64,000 nucleotides of DNA from Liolophura sinensis (lineage: Eukaryota; Mollusca; Polyplacophora; Chitonida; Chitonidae): contig NC_088307.1 in assembly GCF_032854445.1 (NCBI RefSeq), positions 15,202,017 through 15,266,016 on the forward strand. The letters run 5' to 3'. The notes beneath the pieces are model-generated. The model saw only the letters and a program-made list of their open reading frames with translations, was not told the DNA's origin and made no database searches. How positions within the stretch are numbered: position 1 is the first letter of the stretch; every line of letters begins with the position of its first letter. Position numbers and translations under genes: made by a program. Of this stretch, positions 62,232 to 64,000 are shown in pieces.

Positions 62232-62285
62232 AACATTATGAGTATGGTGTAAAACACCAATCAAATAAACAAATAAATAAATATA
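62232..62285 (+). repeat. SINE family A 3' fragment
   Basis: ATGAGTATGGTGTAAAACAC then CAATCAAATAAACAAATAAA, directly after the 35-bp array. Confidence 0.6.
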
Positions 62286-63194
62286 TGCAAACAACACGAA
62301 AGTTTGAAAATTTCATTATTTGGTATTCCAAAATTCTGAGCCCCAAACCCTCGTGAGCGTTTCCTTGTGACCAGATGAAGGCCTGCATGTTGCCAGTGCT
62401 CTGTAAGATGATCCTCAGCTACAGGTAGCTCAGCTGCTGAAGCTCATTAGTCGGACAGGTAACTGAATCTGAATGCAATATACATGTATGTAATCAGAGA
62501 TATTGACACCGAAAAAAGTGTGTTCATAGTACAGAGTGCGCTTCCACTGACAGGTTAAGAAAGTTTTTATTTTTTTTTTCCTTGTTTTGGAAGATTTTTT
62601 AACACGTAAAGACAGAAGAAAAGAGTTATGGTAACGTTATTTCCACTTTTTGTACAGTATTTGTGGGGGATTTTTTCAGAACTGGATCTGTCGGAATGCT
62701 TCCAGCTTAGTTAATCAAAGATAGGTTCAATATAATATTACATGTACCACAGCAGATGTGGTGAAATAGTTTTAGGGATATTTGACCTGGTCAACTGTAT
62801 TGGTTGTGTGGAAATGTTTGTATAAGTACATTGTACGTTGTATAAATCATGGACAACAAAGCATAATGTGTGAATCCATAATGCAACCGTGCAACGTTGT
62901 TAATAATCTGTTGTAGGATTTCAAAGAAACCAATTTAAATTACTGAATAGAAACTTGAACAGAAAAAAAATTAAAATTATTCAAAAATTTGGAATACTTG
63001 CGATGTGTATATTTTGCCTGTATCACATTAAGATATTTACAGTTTTATTTTATTAGCACTATACATGAATACTGCATGTATTTATAGACTGATGGGTCCT
63101 TGAGGAATTTTCTGTGATACAGAGGTACATGTATGAAAAGTTTTTGAAATAAGAATGATTCTTGCCACACTATTTGTTGTTTATTATTATTATA
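62286..63194. other. AT-rich stretch, nothing recognised
   Basis: No exon with convincing coding content and no repeat copy seen. Confidence 0.4.
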
Positions 63195-63425
63195 GTCACT
63201 TATCTAAAGCGTTGGTCCGAACACAATCAGCATTTGACCAATGTGGTTCCAGGTTCAAATCCAGCTCAGGCTGATTTGTTTGTAGTTTTATTAAAGTCAC
63301 AATGTTTTTCAGGTACATGGGGAAGGGGGCTGGTTTGCTCAGGATATTCCAGTTTTATCCACTTATAAACCTGTCTCCTGGAGCTGTACAAGTGAAAAAT
63401 TCTTGGGTATTAGCCATTTTTAATT
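63195..63425 (+). repeat. Possible very degenerate SINE family A copy
   Basis: GGTTCCAGGTTCAAATCCAG resembles a B box, and TACAAGTGAAAAATTCTTGG resembles the family A 3' end, with plausible spacing between them. Similarity is low. Confidence 0.3.
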
Positions 63426-63796
63426 GTTAACGCAGTACTTCCAAGAGTTGTCCAGCTTTTTGATGTTATCTGGATGACGTGCAGGAAACTGGAATGCCCA
63501 AAGTTAACCACCGTCCTTCACCAGGTACATGACATCCCTCCTGAGAAAGTCGTAGCCAAACTAACGAGAGCCTGATTTGAACTTGTGACTGTCCCATCGA
63601 GCCAACACATGTAACTGTTGGAGCCACGGAGAAACCTGAGCCCAGCTTTGAACATCATTCACGCAAATAATGAAACAATCCTAACAGTGGTAATAGGTGT
63701 CAGAATAGGTGAAGTGGTTTTAATGTCCTAGTTGCAGACCTGTAATTGTAGCCCCTGACAAATGAGTTCATATACTGTGCATGTGTTGTCTGTGCC

Positions 63797-64000
63797 CTCT
63801 CACTCATTTGGCTGTAGTCTCAGTCATGACCCATGATCATGAAGCAGACTTGGTCTTCACTGATAGGTAGTGAGTCTGCCCACTCTCACTGATTTGGCTG
63901 TAGTCTCAGTCATGACCCATGATCATGAAGCAGACTTGGTCTTCACTGACCTGTAATGAGTCTGCCCACTCTCACTGATTTGGCTGTAGTCTCAGTCATG
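63797..64000. repeat. 86-bp tandem repeat running off the window end
   Basis: CTCTCACTGATTTGGCTGTA, GTCTCAGTCATGACCCATGA and AGCAGACTTGGTCTTCACTG recur with an 86-bp period (starts near 63797, 63883 and 63969). The array continues beyond the window. Confidence 0.93.

Noticed and set aside
1-64000. LTR elements, Polintons or transposase genes
   Set aside because: No reverse transcriptase, integrase, transposase or capsid motif was seen in the frames, and no paired long terminal repeats were noticed.

Overview
The window is animal nuclear DNA. Genes are split into many short exons with GT/AG introns, intergenic DNA is AT-rich, and short SINE-like repeats and minisatellites are abundant. The SINE tails, the many TACATGTA motifs and the protein types suggest a lophotrochozoan, perhaps a mollusc or brachiopod. 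This is inference; no species can be named. I saw no rRNA, CRISPR, bacterial-type operon, or recognisable LTR element, Polinton or DNA-transposon gene.

Layout: (1) about 1.9-9.2 kb, plus strand: a LIM-homeobox gene of the Lhx6/8 (Arrowhead) class, lacking its 5' exon(s) here. LIM1 and the homeodomain are intact, but the LIM2 exon carries two apparent reading-frame slips. (2) 9.2-15.2 kb: gene-poor DNA with a 91-bp tandem array. (3) 15.2-31.3 kb: a cluster of three related genes for secreted EF-hand proteins. Gene A (plus) has 10 exons and 12 EF-hand loops, built as three consecutive four-EF modules. Gene B (minus) and gene C (plus) each encode one four-EF module behind a signal peptide, with nearly identical exon lengths and phases. 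(4) 31.3-37.6 kb: no gene recognised. (5) 37.6-38.6 kb, minus strand: a two-exon gene for a secreted Thr/Pro-rich mucin-like repeat protein. (6) 38.6-50.4 kb: mostly repeats, including a 1.1-kb segment present as two tandem copies, each carrying a 20-bp minisatellite. (7) 50.4-57.9 kb, plus strand: a complete WD40-repeat gene matching WDR38, in which exon 4 is followed by two further tandem copies that keep frame and splice sites. (8) 58-64 kb: minisatellites, notably about 2.1 kb of a 37-bp unit with a 17-unit higher-order period.

The genes do not form a functional pathway. The clearest evolutionary story is local duplication at several scales: gene duplication and internal fusion (EF-hand cluster), exon duplication (WDR38), segment duplication (39-42 kb) and many minisatellites. 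All gene models were built by reading splice sites and phase by eye; no transcript data were available.
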